A stretch of DNA of 28,751 bases from an uncultured Oscillospiraceae bacterium (GTDB lineage Bacteria > Bacillota > Clostridia > Oscillospirales > Oscillospiraceae), in NCBI GenBank assembly GCA_947624465.1, contig CANQKJ010000005.1, forward strand, positions 1 through 28,751, written 5' to 3'. Below, one piece after another: positions 24,201 to 28,332 of the stretch. The position numbers and the translations under genes are program-made. The notes beneath the pieces were generated by a model. The model searched no databases. It was given only the letters and a program-made list of their open reading frames with translations, and was not told the origin of the DNA. How positions within the stretch are numbered: the stretch's first letter is position 1; each line of letters begins with the position of its first letter.

Positions 24201-26056
24201 TTGAGATCCGCACGGTGGAGCAGCTGAACAACATTCCGAACCGCGGGAAGGGAACCGGCACGAGCGTGCCGGATGACCCAACCAGCGGATATGTCTTCAA
24301 GCAGACGCATGACATCTACGGCGCGGGTTACAACACGTACACCGGCGCGGCGAGATTCGCGGGGACCTACGACGGACAGCACTACAAGGTGCTTGACCTG
24401 AGTATGAGCGGGAAGGACACGGATGTCGGACTGTTCGCGAGTATCAACGCCGAAACCTGTGAGCTTCGGAACATCATCATGTACGCACCCAACGGGGCGA
24501 CGATCACCGGCACCGGAACCGAGGGGAAAGATGCTGCGAACGATCATTACGGCGTTGGTGGATTGGTCGGGTCGATCGGTGACGGCGGTACTAGCAAAGC
24601 GGCAGCGATTGAAAACTGTGTTGTGGCCGGGTATCAGATCAAAGGCGCGCAGTACGTAGGCGGGCTTATCGGATGGGGCTACCACGGAGCCGACATCAAG
24701 AACTGCGCGGCCGTGAACGACATCGAGTGCACAACGATTGCCGCTAAGAATGACAATGGCGCGGATAATTGCGGCGCGGGCGGCATCCTGGGCGGATATG
24801 GAAGAAACAGCACCAAACAGACAGAAATCACCAACTGCTACTCCGGCGGGACGATCAAAGTGAGCGGTGATAGTGCCGCAAACGCCGTTGTGGGCGGCAT
24901 TGCCGGGAAAGATGGAGGCAGTGGTAAAAATAAATCTGCCCTTGTGAAAAACTGCTACACCTACGTTGACCTGAGCGGGTGCGCCAAGGCGAAGGTTTCC
25001 GCGATCAGCTCGACCGAAAACTCGGACAACAAGGACAACTACTACCTGAACGACAGCGCGCGCGTTCCCGCCTGGGTGCACAAGCAGGGCGAGGCCAAGG
25101 AGTACGGCCAGCTGGTGGCAAGCATCTTTGGAACTACCACCGATTTCGGTACGGCCTCGAAGAGCTACGTGACCAAGGACAAATCCGCCGGAACAGGGAC
25201 CGGCAGCGGCATGACGCCGCAGGCCAGTACAAACAACTTCCCGTTCCCGGCATTGCAGTTCAACGGCGCCTATGTCCACTACGGCGATTGGCCGGCGAAC
25301 AACACGGCGGCGCCCAGCAGCTACCCGTGGACTGACGGAGAGATTGGAGTGATCTTAGGATATTCTACAATAAGTACGTTCAGCAGCAGTACGGACGTGG
25401 TTGCGCAGATGTTTAACAACGACCACACCCGTGTGCAAATGATCGGATCGGCAGCGACAAACAAGACCAAAATCAACTACATAGGATTGGTGTTAAAAAC
25501 TGTTGCCGCCGGTCACGAGGATGAACTTAAGAACAGCCTGAAAGTGTTGTATTATTCGTCTGGCAGCTACACAATCGACAATACCGGAAAAGTATTGACG
25601 GTCACGAAAGCGCCCACATCGTTCTATCAGTACGACGGAAAAGAAGTTACTGGTTATAGTAATGCAACAGCCTTTAGCGCTTATAAACTGTATGGCGCTG
25701 CACCTGGAACAACAATTGATGACAGCGGACTCCTTGTTCTCGTATACGACTCGGCTATGGAAAAATCTTCAACGTCAATCTCAAAGGACAACATTGTGGG
25801 TTGGGTCACGGTCAGCGATCATAAAACCGCTCCGGCTGGTTCTTCCGGCGCCCCTGCCCTCCCCGACGGCCCGGAGATCTTTGACGAGCCGTCCACGACC
25901 CCCGCGTCCACGGCCCCGGCCGACCCCGCCCCCACCGAGGGGGCCGGGGCGCCGGAGCCCTCGGCTCTGCCGCCCGCGCCGGTCAAGACGGCGGAGCCGC
26001 AGGCGTCCTCTGAGCCGGGGGCCGACCCCGAAACGCAAGGAGGCGGCGAGGAATGA
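12260..26056 (+). CDS. Giant modular type IV pilin-like surface protein with GLUG repeats (4598 residues)
   Basis: The N-terminus MNVFGKTNRKRG is a 12-residue class III leader. It is followed by FSLVEVIIVVAIISILLAVAVP with Glu5, so PilD should process it and the helix should pack into the pilus. After a pilin-like head (to about residue 180) and a beta-rich stretch, the protein has seven Gly-rich GLUG-type blocks (residues 341-749, 930-1293, 1445-2081, 2327-2817, 2973-3294, 3479-3804, 3982-4344). Each begins with an RxxxQLxNI-like motif and ends with HxGDW or a variant. GGLVG/GGFAG and NCYSGG/NSYAGG motifs recur throughout. Between blocks lie six copies of an unrecognised domain. The C-terminus has a low-GC domain and a Pro/Ala/Glu-rich tail with no LPXTG motif. 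The ATG at 12260 has GAGGTG six bases upstream. GLUG repeats are known from secreted and adhesin proteins; a role as a pilus-borne adhesin is inferred. Confidence 0.88.
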   Translation: MNVFGKTNRKRGFSLVEVIIVVAIISILLAVAVPNVIAYYRELKLVELDDSARTIFLAAQNEISAILAADKEGVPAGHDGFCKYSEEVAGGTVADRTKVEFDYLSTTTDADSLHKIVPAGSIESELQRNNYVVEYNQETGAVHAVWYWEGESSKFTYKDDYKLEDTEKSARIDVPVGYYGGEGVDRIAVNQMPFPELTLINAEELQLTIQVPAITGTSLTNNNIMVDVMVNGTPIIKGANLWDGDAPGIVVLDTLKVYPDTEVAPTAHSWTVGRKFKDWVKDYPDIKPGDNITVSVKLYYNGTVGTGADAKALIPQVVSVETNSLFANVTDNGTDKTAEIAYGRHLQNLDTATSGVTNAITAAEQTREIDFAKPNGTFDTTSHTFTPGKDSDDIKFWANTYGKVDETSGTVSDLRQFTAIYNNALKSYDGRSLPIRNLDAKENTDATGHITDAGLFAYIEGAELKDITLINAKVEGDGSVGALIGATTDTVNVSGCKVYLEDYPVATPPAPTLIDPYITSNSGNVGGLIGSAGGTVTISNSFASTIEEGTSNVGGLVGSANATTTITGSYAAGYIDSAVTAGGLVGNVDAAATSLSISNSYAAGIIANASGSAGGLVGNNSASAPPTVNGGSYAAVRYVVPATGATSTIYYGTFSGDMANYYVTQSGVTYAPNSGKATNTDELKNLVKTPDANFSDTVWNVGSGVTNDPANTHAYKLLDVTKDLDTYPYPMLKGTTSTGSAVMPQYGDWLEDVDVEGVMLAYVEQYADNSYGIYAAKAASAAGTDATDVKNKLAPDKIVVDDFYRIVSPDAALGDLTGWKFTLDGDTTPHDLTEDGAHKTIEIGGTTYYCYTLEATGWDSEKNYYHEIKFDGQKLAFIYNASFACEAFDVTEFVYPAAGGTVTVDTATIRSKPEMKSHITIGTLDDTDVFIRSARQLANIQKYTTDTSAPQDAAGSAVGLVWKYDQLADIVFSGADGYTGGGLTVGKESGAPLTPAKLTTGSYYGHEKEIKNLYIGTATDGAGLFESVGAGGSLKDIRLVNVSVAGGDAAATGGLVGILRGTVENCGIYVESGTGIDVDKNYNETWTVTGSGANGVGGLIGDIDNNAEVKLSFAAVKVNGTGADGTGTGPTGGFAGQIHSATVSNCYAGGYVEEDPTTDKLTYLDTSVNVTGGGNVGGFVGSVATRAALFSGIDYSTASVGGPNHDQLGLFAGAVATNFSVDKTAVMLNAVAKAFKAETTGSTTTYTAEAPRDESDYMGGTATGEPTVTAEPYNQTETTFPYPSGQKVHHGDWINVEAMGLYYDTVGGKMGYYANGGNVAGLDALASGTPGNKDYTTNDGYMFVTADDLGEISIRVGEESFLMEPERLTSTMTIDGKDYNYKYEVPAEALNTPTANYYNAVSINGRIFYANFGMACEIFDSVEDPNKPMAKKGIDGLADPYEGIVVRSARQLANIGIRSNVGEYNSINTKVYTKEAEAIQKSAISQVLDIDYAKYAEDTKYMNAGEEATKMPKAVVLDGSNSNANHTPITINGGSYDGHNYEIRNLVPGMIRQITSVSGTTASEVQIQSGLVGRITGGKIENVTLINATVVNNAKAAVDASTTSGSGGGAGGGGGSTGTSVTHTIKDLNWLAGTGVADPGAGNNASMDGKTATYTDANGFKFTVVWGNSGRFEHTNTTYNFDGCNTKCRIYFNNSISSTGNYITFETTHKATVKVWWTAGGNTNERAVSILSSTSSRDAIKTDSTSSGGNRLLTCEVEPGTYYIGCTNRSNYILQVDVIEDITSTSGGGGTTGPTTPTDPGEDKFPEGVDSNKFKVRFGALAGAVNPANKTPNEVTITNCGVYVEPETTPADTDAYTTAYNKYSVQNTATTGFKEDTVGGLIGMATEGTTIDKCYAAVKAAGAYSVGGFIGHLKDAAVSNCYSGGHTERGIYSTTDYNVTANNVESGAAGGFAGIIEATKESKLSFGGVCYSTSSASCPANEDNSDEKGTVGNFAGLIKDTTGNWQGFRGANIYGIGTMNGDNRTDEREYLDRTVTMHAYQFTAISANPYDIDVLADTGTGDPMQYPYQTWVEQTIHHGDWPMRYNLVYYELYKEKGDDYEDSYGNKLTNKVIELTGGDVFNTGASYIGFYGVFPAAASGSAAGDYRVVNTLRVDGYVYKSGYIVVSDADVATMRLDINSYYANSDEREDNPDIDYDANGVTQPTHTTVAQCEQRIDFSKYQILNKDDELKEAVDELGRYGYVLPDVTLNVAASEHFYMDTQINGQTYLFNPQFPYEAVNVDIERKVSGKWEIDYETIRVKHEINYVEIEPDGNELLHTKAEIDDIIVRSALNLAGLTRYSREANNGKVKNEIIKGDFVQHMDIDYNEYEPNTIYDGNTKNRDPAQEKDADKDALGNPKFEYFTGLDGYGQAPAILNGGSYNGLNHTIKNLNLSNDSTKNQYVGLFGQLLGGATVEKLKMENVTVDCGTLGKQGGDQTANVGTLAAVVNDATIRNVEINDVTFNLDDIAIAYDSEDNVIDGLSFEGVGGAIGKINGKATVSNVTITDPTITVETDAGNNGEPLYVGGVIGSADGTYSTYSATATEGARPVSITESGVYISEDNKDDFIDMGVKVTGSVTGDKVGGFAGFLGKGVNVTGDYSAIRVQGESLVGGFAGHIQGSHVENCYSGGYIEAGDYSTRNYNVTAADTSSGTAGGFAGKIEVAYASGSRESMAMYMTGVNYTTSSASGKTVGRFAGEFSASDATALNTKMGAKAPENYAGGKVAETATVTINKEPTVKTGSAMPRQDNKSGFTTVPYNASDDFPYATNLKAHHGDWIEAPLNAAGYWEVEDGLLRLWYIPSDTPDAPVELLEEDALKEQHALGFDHDSRDAVGITESGYFVVSSDTAATFNVPTGLTELNTATVGSTGEKIRNLLGGSTVAVQAYELHSGKSNNQKWTVGGEEFTVNPAYGMAIKHGDHTSEMGTSAAEAYQIRTLAQLQNIGDSNDKHFKQTHDINGAGKTYTSNTNFAGHYDGGFYRILDLTINGGGLFDVVKGDSVFENIILYSPTGAGKITNTSISASGILKSTEGASATIRNCIVAGYTISTDGNGCAGGLVGHHYQGTLTIENCETTVDLSSARSTGGLVGLADAPGTLTITNSYAGGKITGGGSAGGLVGAAGNTATVTYQDVYSYVDMKDSGANTYYGIGPGKVDPKSVLHEYWSTGLDGKTASDADASIKGVSLAQIKLDTQALNTVTNSVSAEEFVVPDATARAKGLENKVAGKTTDADKFAQFPFAAFATDEGGKNYHYGEVPEAQYVGLFYWEKETIKYADGSPAKEEYHYYAHGGEIVDGKLYGQKVLLDSLCYDHHLDGERASITDYGYGVFNTDPSKAVTVKKNGGTAQAITGLIATAETIKKGLISALWPDGTVTDAQAYELPSSTGDAIDEWTLGGVGFTGAIRAYPAFGAAISDKFGNGNDDGSSADDGMGSPNTGIPIQIRTIEQLKNLGSMGGGKKIAYFAITHDIDGEVVTDFKPITNDIELFDGNGYRILDLNIEPTSGNAALFDNMTQKPTIQNVILYSTNGKGEITSTNGNAAGIVAESTNVTIDKCVVAGYTITGAKTVGGIVGSVTGDKSAITNSQAVVNLKGTESSVTNIGGIAGVFRGKATDDYGITNCYAGGTVTEAGISATVGGIAGGVNNNLSITNSYSFMDLKNTGAGNGKVYAICKEATSTDGCYYLAEYLPTGANEQGTKQTFEQMCGKQGDDKAAYVYVPNADDQMDGLTSWGAGAYPMAATVKVGVRAGVDKGVDETGDVLVHYGDWPYSTRAAGIAYYEVAGGEYSIQAVYIDYAGKVKTYKDTLCADHHVDSATGAIGEHKITDSGYVIFSTNKDMKIGTESEVYKGQDEVTIQANRAAIIKAVNEKLKVWCQADDPDVKVYSNANFNEITIDNASQANLEKYSNLDAKYTVTHDGKTEDIYCNPGMSGVSDKAFKGSGNAIEIRTVEQLNNIPNRGKGTGTSVPDDPTSGYVFKQTHDIYGAGYNTYTGAARFAGTYDGQHYKVLDLSMSGKDTDVGLFASINAETCELRNIIMYAPNGATITGTGTEGKDAANDHYGVGGLVGSIGDGGTSKAAAIENCVVAGYQIKGAQYVGGLIGWGYHGADIKNCAAVNDIECTTIAAKNDNGADNCGAGGILGGYGRNSTKQTEITNCYSGGTIKVSGDSAANAVVGGIAGKDGGSGKNKSALVKNCYTYVDLSGCAKAKVSAISSTENSDNKDNYYLNDSARVPAWVHKQGEAKEYGQLVASIFGTTTDFGTASKSYVTKDKSAGTGTGSGMTPQASTNNFPFPALQFNGAYVHYGDWPANNTAAPSSYPWTDGEIGVILGYSTISTFSSSTDVVAQMFNNDHTRVQMIGSAATNKTKINYIGLVLKTVAAGHEDELKNSLKVLYYSSGSYTIDNTGKVLTVTKAPTSFYQYDGKEVTGYSNATAFSAYKLYGAAPGTTIDDSGLLVLVYDSAMEKSSTSISKDNIVGWVTVSDHKTAPAGSSGAPALPDGPEIFDEPSTTPASTAPADPAPTEGAGAPEPSALPPAPVKTAEPQASSEPGADPETQGGGEE
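13280..14506 (+). repeat. GLUG block 1 of the giant pilin
   Basis: Residues 341-749, from AYGRHLQNL to QYGDW. It contains GLFAYIEGAELKDITLINAKV and repeated GGLVG / NSYAAG units. The entry motif is the most diverged of the seven. Confidence 0.75.
15047..16138 (+). repeat. GLUG block 2 of the giant pilin (A-type)
   Basis: Residues 930-1293, from FIRSARQLANI to HHGDW. It has the A-type ending: NCYAGG, then a NVTGGGNVGGF segment and a final DYSTAS...LGLFAG unit. Confidence 0.8.
16592..18502 (+). repeat. GLUG block 3 of the giant pilin (A-type, interrupted)
   Basis: Residues 1445-2081, from VVRSARQLANI to HHGDW. It is the longest block because a Gly-linker-bounded domain of about 165 residues interrupts it. 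The A-type ending NCYSGG...GGFAG...YSTSSAS...GNFAG is intact. Confidence 0.8.
17070..17665 (+). other. AT-rich domain inserted between Gly-rich linkers in GLUG block 3
   Basis: A linker reading GSGGGAGGGGGSTGTS enters it and one reading SGGGGTTGPTTPTDPG leaves it. Between them are about 165 residues with Trp/Tyr-rich beta-strand character, with segments GNYITFETTHKATVKVWW and GTYYIGCTNRSNYILQVDV. The pattern resembles jelly-roll carbohydrate-binding-like modules on extracellular clostridial enzymes; this is a resemblance, not an assignment. Base composition drops sharply: 16 of the 60 bases at 17281-17340 are G or C. It looks like a separately acquired module. Confidence 0.7.
19238..20710 (+). 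repeat. GLUG block 4 of the giant pilin (A-type)
   Basis: Residues 2327-2817, from IVRSALNLAGL to HHGDW. The entry motif has diverged (ALNLAGL for ARQLANI). The A-type ending NCYSGG...GGFAG...NYTTSSAS...GRFAG is clear. Confidence 0.8.
21176..22142 (+). repeat. GLUG block 5 of the giant pilin (B-type)
   Basis: Residues 2973-3294, from QIRTLAQLQNI to HYGEV, where the usual HxGDW ending has become HYGEV. It has the B-type order: FKQTHDI, NFAGHYDGG, ILYSPTGAGKI, IVAGYTIS, GGLVG, NSYAGG, then a VYSYVDMKD segment and a short Tyr/Trp tail. Confidence 0.8.
22694..23671 (+). repeat. GLUG block 6 of the giant pilin (B-type)
   Basis: Residues 3479-3804, from QIRTIEQLKNL to HYGDW. It shows the same B-type order as block 5: FAITHDI, ILYSTNGKGEI, VVAGYTITGAKTVGGIVG, NCYAGG, then NSYSFMDLKN. 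Confidence 0.8.
24203..25291 (+). repeat. GLUG block 7 of the giant pilin (B-type)
   Basis: Residues 3982-4344, from EIRTVEQLNNI to HYGDW. B-type: FKQTHDI, ARFAGTYDGQHYKVLDLSM, IIMYAPNGATI, VVAGYQIKGAQYVGGLIG, NCYSGG, NCYTYVDLSG. Confidence 0.8.
25292..26053 (+). other. C-terminal domain and Pro-rich tail of the giant pilin
   Basis: After the last HYGDW comes a unique domain of about 170 residues encoded by AT-richer DNA (to about 25830), containing TKINYIGLVLKT and SGLLVLVYDS strands. A strongly GC-rich stretch then codes for a tail of about 70 residues rich in Pro, Ala, Ser, Thr and Glu. There is no LPXTG sortase motif and no C-terminal hydrophobic anchor, so attachment should be through the N-terminal pilin helix. 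Confidence 0.65.
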
Positions 26057-26757
26057 AGCGACTTGTGAACAAGCTGCGCTCGAACGGCGGCGCGACGATC
26101 CTGTTCGCCATACTGGTCTTTATGCTCTGCGCCCTGGTAGGCACGGCGGCGCTGACGGCGGCGGCGGCGAACTCCGGGCGGTATACGCACATCAAGGCGG
26201 AGCAGCAGGCGTACCTGTCCATGGCCTCGGCGGTGAACCTCATGCGCGATGAGCTGGTGGGCAAGACGTTCAAGGCCGAAGCAACGAAAGAGACGAAGAG
26301 CGCGCCGGGAAGCGCACCGATAGGGACATGGCAAATACCTGATTACGAATACGACGGGGGCATCAGCGGACAGCTGCTGGAGGCCCTTGAGGCGTGTTAC
26401 CTCGATAAGCTCAAAAGTTATACTGACACAGCCGGTCTCACCCCAGTAACGCCGCCCACTTACCCGGTAACGCTGAAATTCACCACCGAGGACGAGGACA
26501 TAGACAAGTACCCGGTCACGGCAAGGCTTACGGTAGATAAGGATTTCAACATCACGGTGCAATTTCTCTTTATGAACGGTACCGATGAGATCAAGGCTTA
26601 CCGTACCGATATGAACATCCGCACCGCCGTTCCCGTCATAACCACGGCAAGCACGAGCAGCACCGATGGCACGGGGACGACCACGACCACCACCACTTAC
26701 ACCATGGAGGTCACGTGGCTGGAAAAGAATACGACGATCATAAGGGAAAACGCTTAA
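26053..26757 (+). CDS. Minor pilin, PilX/GspK-like
   Basis: A 234-residue protein with a leader MKRLVNKLRSNGG and hydrophobic helix ATILFAILVFMLCALVGTAA. If cleaved after Gly13, residue +5 is Phe, not Glu. Loss of Glu5 is characteristic of GspK-type pseudopilins that cap the fibre tip. A helical stretch with HIKAEQQAYLSMASAVNLMRDEL follows, as in PilX-like proteins, then a domain ending in a Thr-repeat tract (26671-26700) and a last strand. Its ATG overlaps the stop of the giant pilin gene (ATGA at 26053-26056), with GGAGG just upstream, so the two are probably translationally coupled and likely act in the same assembly. Confidence 0.72.
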   Translation: MKRLVNKLRSNGGATILFAILVFMLCALVGTAALTAAAANSGRYTHIKAEQQAYLSMASAVNLMRDELVGKTFKAEATKETKSAPGSAPIGTWQIPDYEYDGGISGQLLEALEACYLDKLKSYTDTAGLTPVTPPTYPVTLKFTTEDEDIDKYPVTARLTVDKDFNITVQFLFMNGTDEIKAYRTDMNIRTAVPVITTASTSSTDGTGTTTTTTTYTMEVTWLEKNTTIIRENA

Positions 26758-26772
26758 AACGGAGGGAAGATC

Positions 26773-27084
26773 ATGAAGAGGGCCGTAAATAAGCTGCGCT
26801 CGCGTCTGGGCGAGACCTTCGTTGAGGTGCTGGTGGCGCTGCTGATCGTGGGGCTGGCGACGATGCTGCTGGCGTCAATGGTCACGGCCTCCGGGAGCAT
26901 CGACGCGAACACGAGAGAGCAGGACGTGGGATTCTACAAGGCGGTCAGCGACTTGGAGTCCGGCAGCGCGACGTCCACAGCAACAGGCCAAGTGACGGTG
27001 GATTGGGGCGGCGCCACGGTCACTGTAGGTAATGTGACCATATACGAGCAGGACGGCCTCAAGGCATGGAAGGTGACGCCATGA
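26773..27084 (+). CDS. Small minor pilin with prepilin leader
   Basis: A 103-residue prepilin-like protein. Leader MKRAVNKLRSRLG is followed by ETFVEVLVALLIVGLATMLLASMV with Glu at +5; the +1 residue is Glu rather than the usual Phe or Met. The mature protein is only about 90 residues with a small beta-rich domain, resembling GspI/PilV-type minor pseudopilins in size. GGAGGG lies six bases before the ATG. The leader is close to those of its two neighbours (shared NKLRS), suggesting duplication of pilin genes. The gene overlaps the next by ATGA. Confidence 0.78.
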   Translation: MKRAVNKLRSRLGETFVEVLVALLIVGLATMLLASMVTASGSIDANTREQDVGFYKAVSDLESGSATSTATGQVTVDWGGATVTVGNVTIYEQDGLKAWKVTP

Positions 27085-27593
27085 AGAAGCTGCGGTCGAG
27101 AGGCGGGTTTTCCCTGCCCGAGGTGCTGCTGGCGGTGGCGCTGCTGGCGATCCTGGCGGCGGGCTCCGCGGTGGCGTCGGGCGTGCTCATAAGCACGCGG
27201 AACGGCATGATCCAGACCGCCGACGCCCAGGTAGTGGGCGGCACGGTGATGGAGTCCATCGCCGGAGAGGTGCGATACGGGCTGAACATGACGTCATCGG
27301 GTACCGGTGAGGACGAGGTCATCACCTTCGACAGCGCAGTCTTCGGCCCCGGGACGACATTCGAGAAAAAGGGCGGTCGTGTCAAAGCCAAGTCCGAGGT
27401 ATCAGTAGAGCCCTACGATCTCCTGCCGGAAAAAGCGTACAACGGCCTTGACGTGAAGGTAACGTTAGCCAAGGACAGCACCGACATGGTGAAGATTTCC
27501 GTGACGGTCGGGAAGCTTGGGAGCGATGACAAATTCATCAAGACGCTATGGAACGGTGAGATGAAAGTCAAGCCGCTGAACGGGATCAATTAG
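27081..27593 (+). CDS. Minor pilin, GspJ/PilW-like
   Basis: A 170-residue prepilin-like protein. Leader MKKLRSRGG, then FSLPEVLLAVALLAILAAGSAV with Glu at +5. The globular part is beta-rich (residues about 60-165), of a size fitting PilW/GspJ-type minor pilins. The ATG at 27081 overlaps the previous stop (ATGA) and has GGAAGG upstream; an ATG at 27066 is also in frame but lacks this spacing. With its two neighbours it would form the initiating tip complex. It is the last gene of the cluster, followed by a terminator. Confidence 0.78.
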   Translation: MKKLRSRGGFSLPEVLLAVALLAILAAGSAVASGVLISTRNGMIQTADAQVVGGTVMESIAGEVRYGLNMTSSGTGEDEVITFDSAVFGPGTTFEKKGGRVKAKSEVSVEPYDLLPEKAYNGLDVKVTLAKDSTDMVKISVTVGKLGSDDKFIKTLWNGEMKVKPLNGIN

Positions 27594-27619
27594 TTTTACC
27601 CTAAATCGATACGGAAAAA

Positions 27620-27655
27620 GGAGCGGCAAGTCTGATGACTTGCCGCTCCTCTTTC
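27620..27655. terminator. Bidirectional rho-independent terminator
   Basis: GGAGCGGCAAGTC (27620-27632) pairs perfectly with GACTTGCCGCTCC (27637-27649) around TGAT. A T-rich tail follows on the plus strand and a run of five T on the minus strand. It ends both the pilus cluster and the convergent FNT operon. Confidence 0.9.
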
Positions 27656-27684
27656 TTTATGGTCAGCTGCCTTTTCATGTCTCG

Positions 27685-28320
27685 CTATACGTTGGCGGCG
27701 GCCTTGTCCCGCAGCCGGAAGCACAGGGGGAGCAGCACGCCGCCCGCCGCGTTGCCCAGAGTGATGACGACGAGGCACAGGAGGGTCCGCGGGCTCCAGG
27801 CCCCGGCCACGGCGAAGTAGAACATATCGGCCACGCAGTGTTCGAACCCCGCCAGGATGAACACCGTCACCCCGAAGAACAGCCCCAGGTACTTGCCGAC
27901 GGGGTGGGGGTTTTTCAGGTAGCTCTCCACCGCCAGGAAGATGAGGATATTGCAGAAGATGCCCAGGATGAACAGGGAGAGGAGGGAGTCCCCCGTCTTG
28001 GCGGCGGCCAAACCGGCGGCCTTCTCCGCCATGGCGGCCCCCACCCGGGTACACCGGAGGAGCAGGGCGGCGATCTCCGCCCCGGCCAGATTGCCCACCC
28101 ACACCAGGGCCAGAAAGCCATAGTAGGCCGGGGGCTTGCCGGGGGCGTAACACACCTTGCCGGTGAACAGGTTCAGCCCCAGAGTACACACCATGAACAG
28201 CCCCACGCAGAAGAACACCGCCCCCAGCGCCTTGCTGTCCAGGGACAGGAACACCGCCCCGCCGATGGAGATGGCGATCCCCGCCAGCACCGCCAGCGCA
28301 AAATCACTCAGATGCTTCAT
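27685..28320 (-). CDS. Formate/nitrite transporter (FNT) family protein
   Basis: A 211-residue membrane protein with about six hydrophobic segments and FNT hallmarks: LNLFTGKVCY, AGFEHCVADMFYF and LGNAAGG, matching the half-helix and pore motifs of FocA/NirC. These pentameric channels move small monovalent anions such as formate, nitrite or hydrosulfide; the substrate cannot be decided here. It is shorter than the usual 250-290 residues, mainly at the N-terminus, but the ATG at 28320 has a strong GAGGAGGG site, so this seems its natural length. It lies 12 bases downstream of rqcP on the minus strand. Confidence 0.88.
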   Translation of the reverse strand: MKHLSDFALAVLAGIAISIGGAVFLSLDSKALGAVFFCVGLFMVCTLGLNLFTGKVCYAPGKPPAYYGFLALVWVGNLAGAEIAALLLRCTRVGAAMAEKAAGLAAAKTGDSLLSLFILGIFCNILIFLAVESYLKNPHPVGKYLGLFFGVTVFILAGFEHCVADMFYFAVAGAWSPRTLLCLVVITLGNAAGGVLLPLCFRLRDKAAANV

Positions 28321-28332
28321 GGACGACCCTCC

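Noticed and set aside
13280..25291. CRISPR-like or DNA-level tandem repeats within the giant gene
   Set aside because: The repeats are at protein level and diverged in DNA; there are no regularly spaced identical repeats.
12260..26056. Diversity-generating retroelement acting on the giant protein
   Set aside because: No reverse transcriptase, Avd gene or template/variable repeat pair is present in the window; the AT-rich segments are better explained by module exchange.
12260..26056. Sortase-anchored or autotransporter adhesin
   Set aside because: There is no LPXTG motif, no C-terminal hydrophobic anchor, no classical cleavable Sec signal and no beta-barrel; the N-terminus is a class III prepilin signal.
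26671..26700. ACC/ACG triplet run coding a poly-Thr stretch in the PilX-like pilin
   Set aside because: It is a short impure triplet run; slippage would keep frame, so it is unlikely to be a switch and was left as a minor low-complexity tract.
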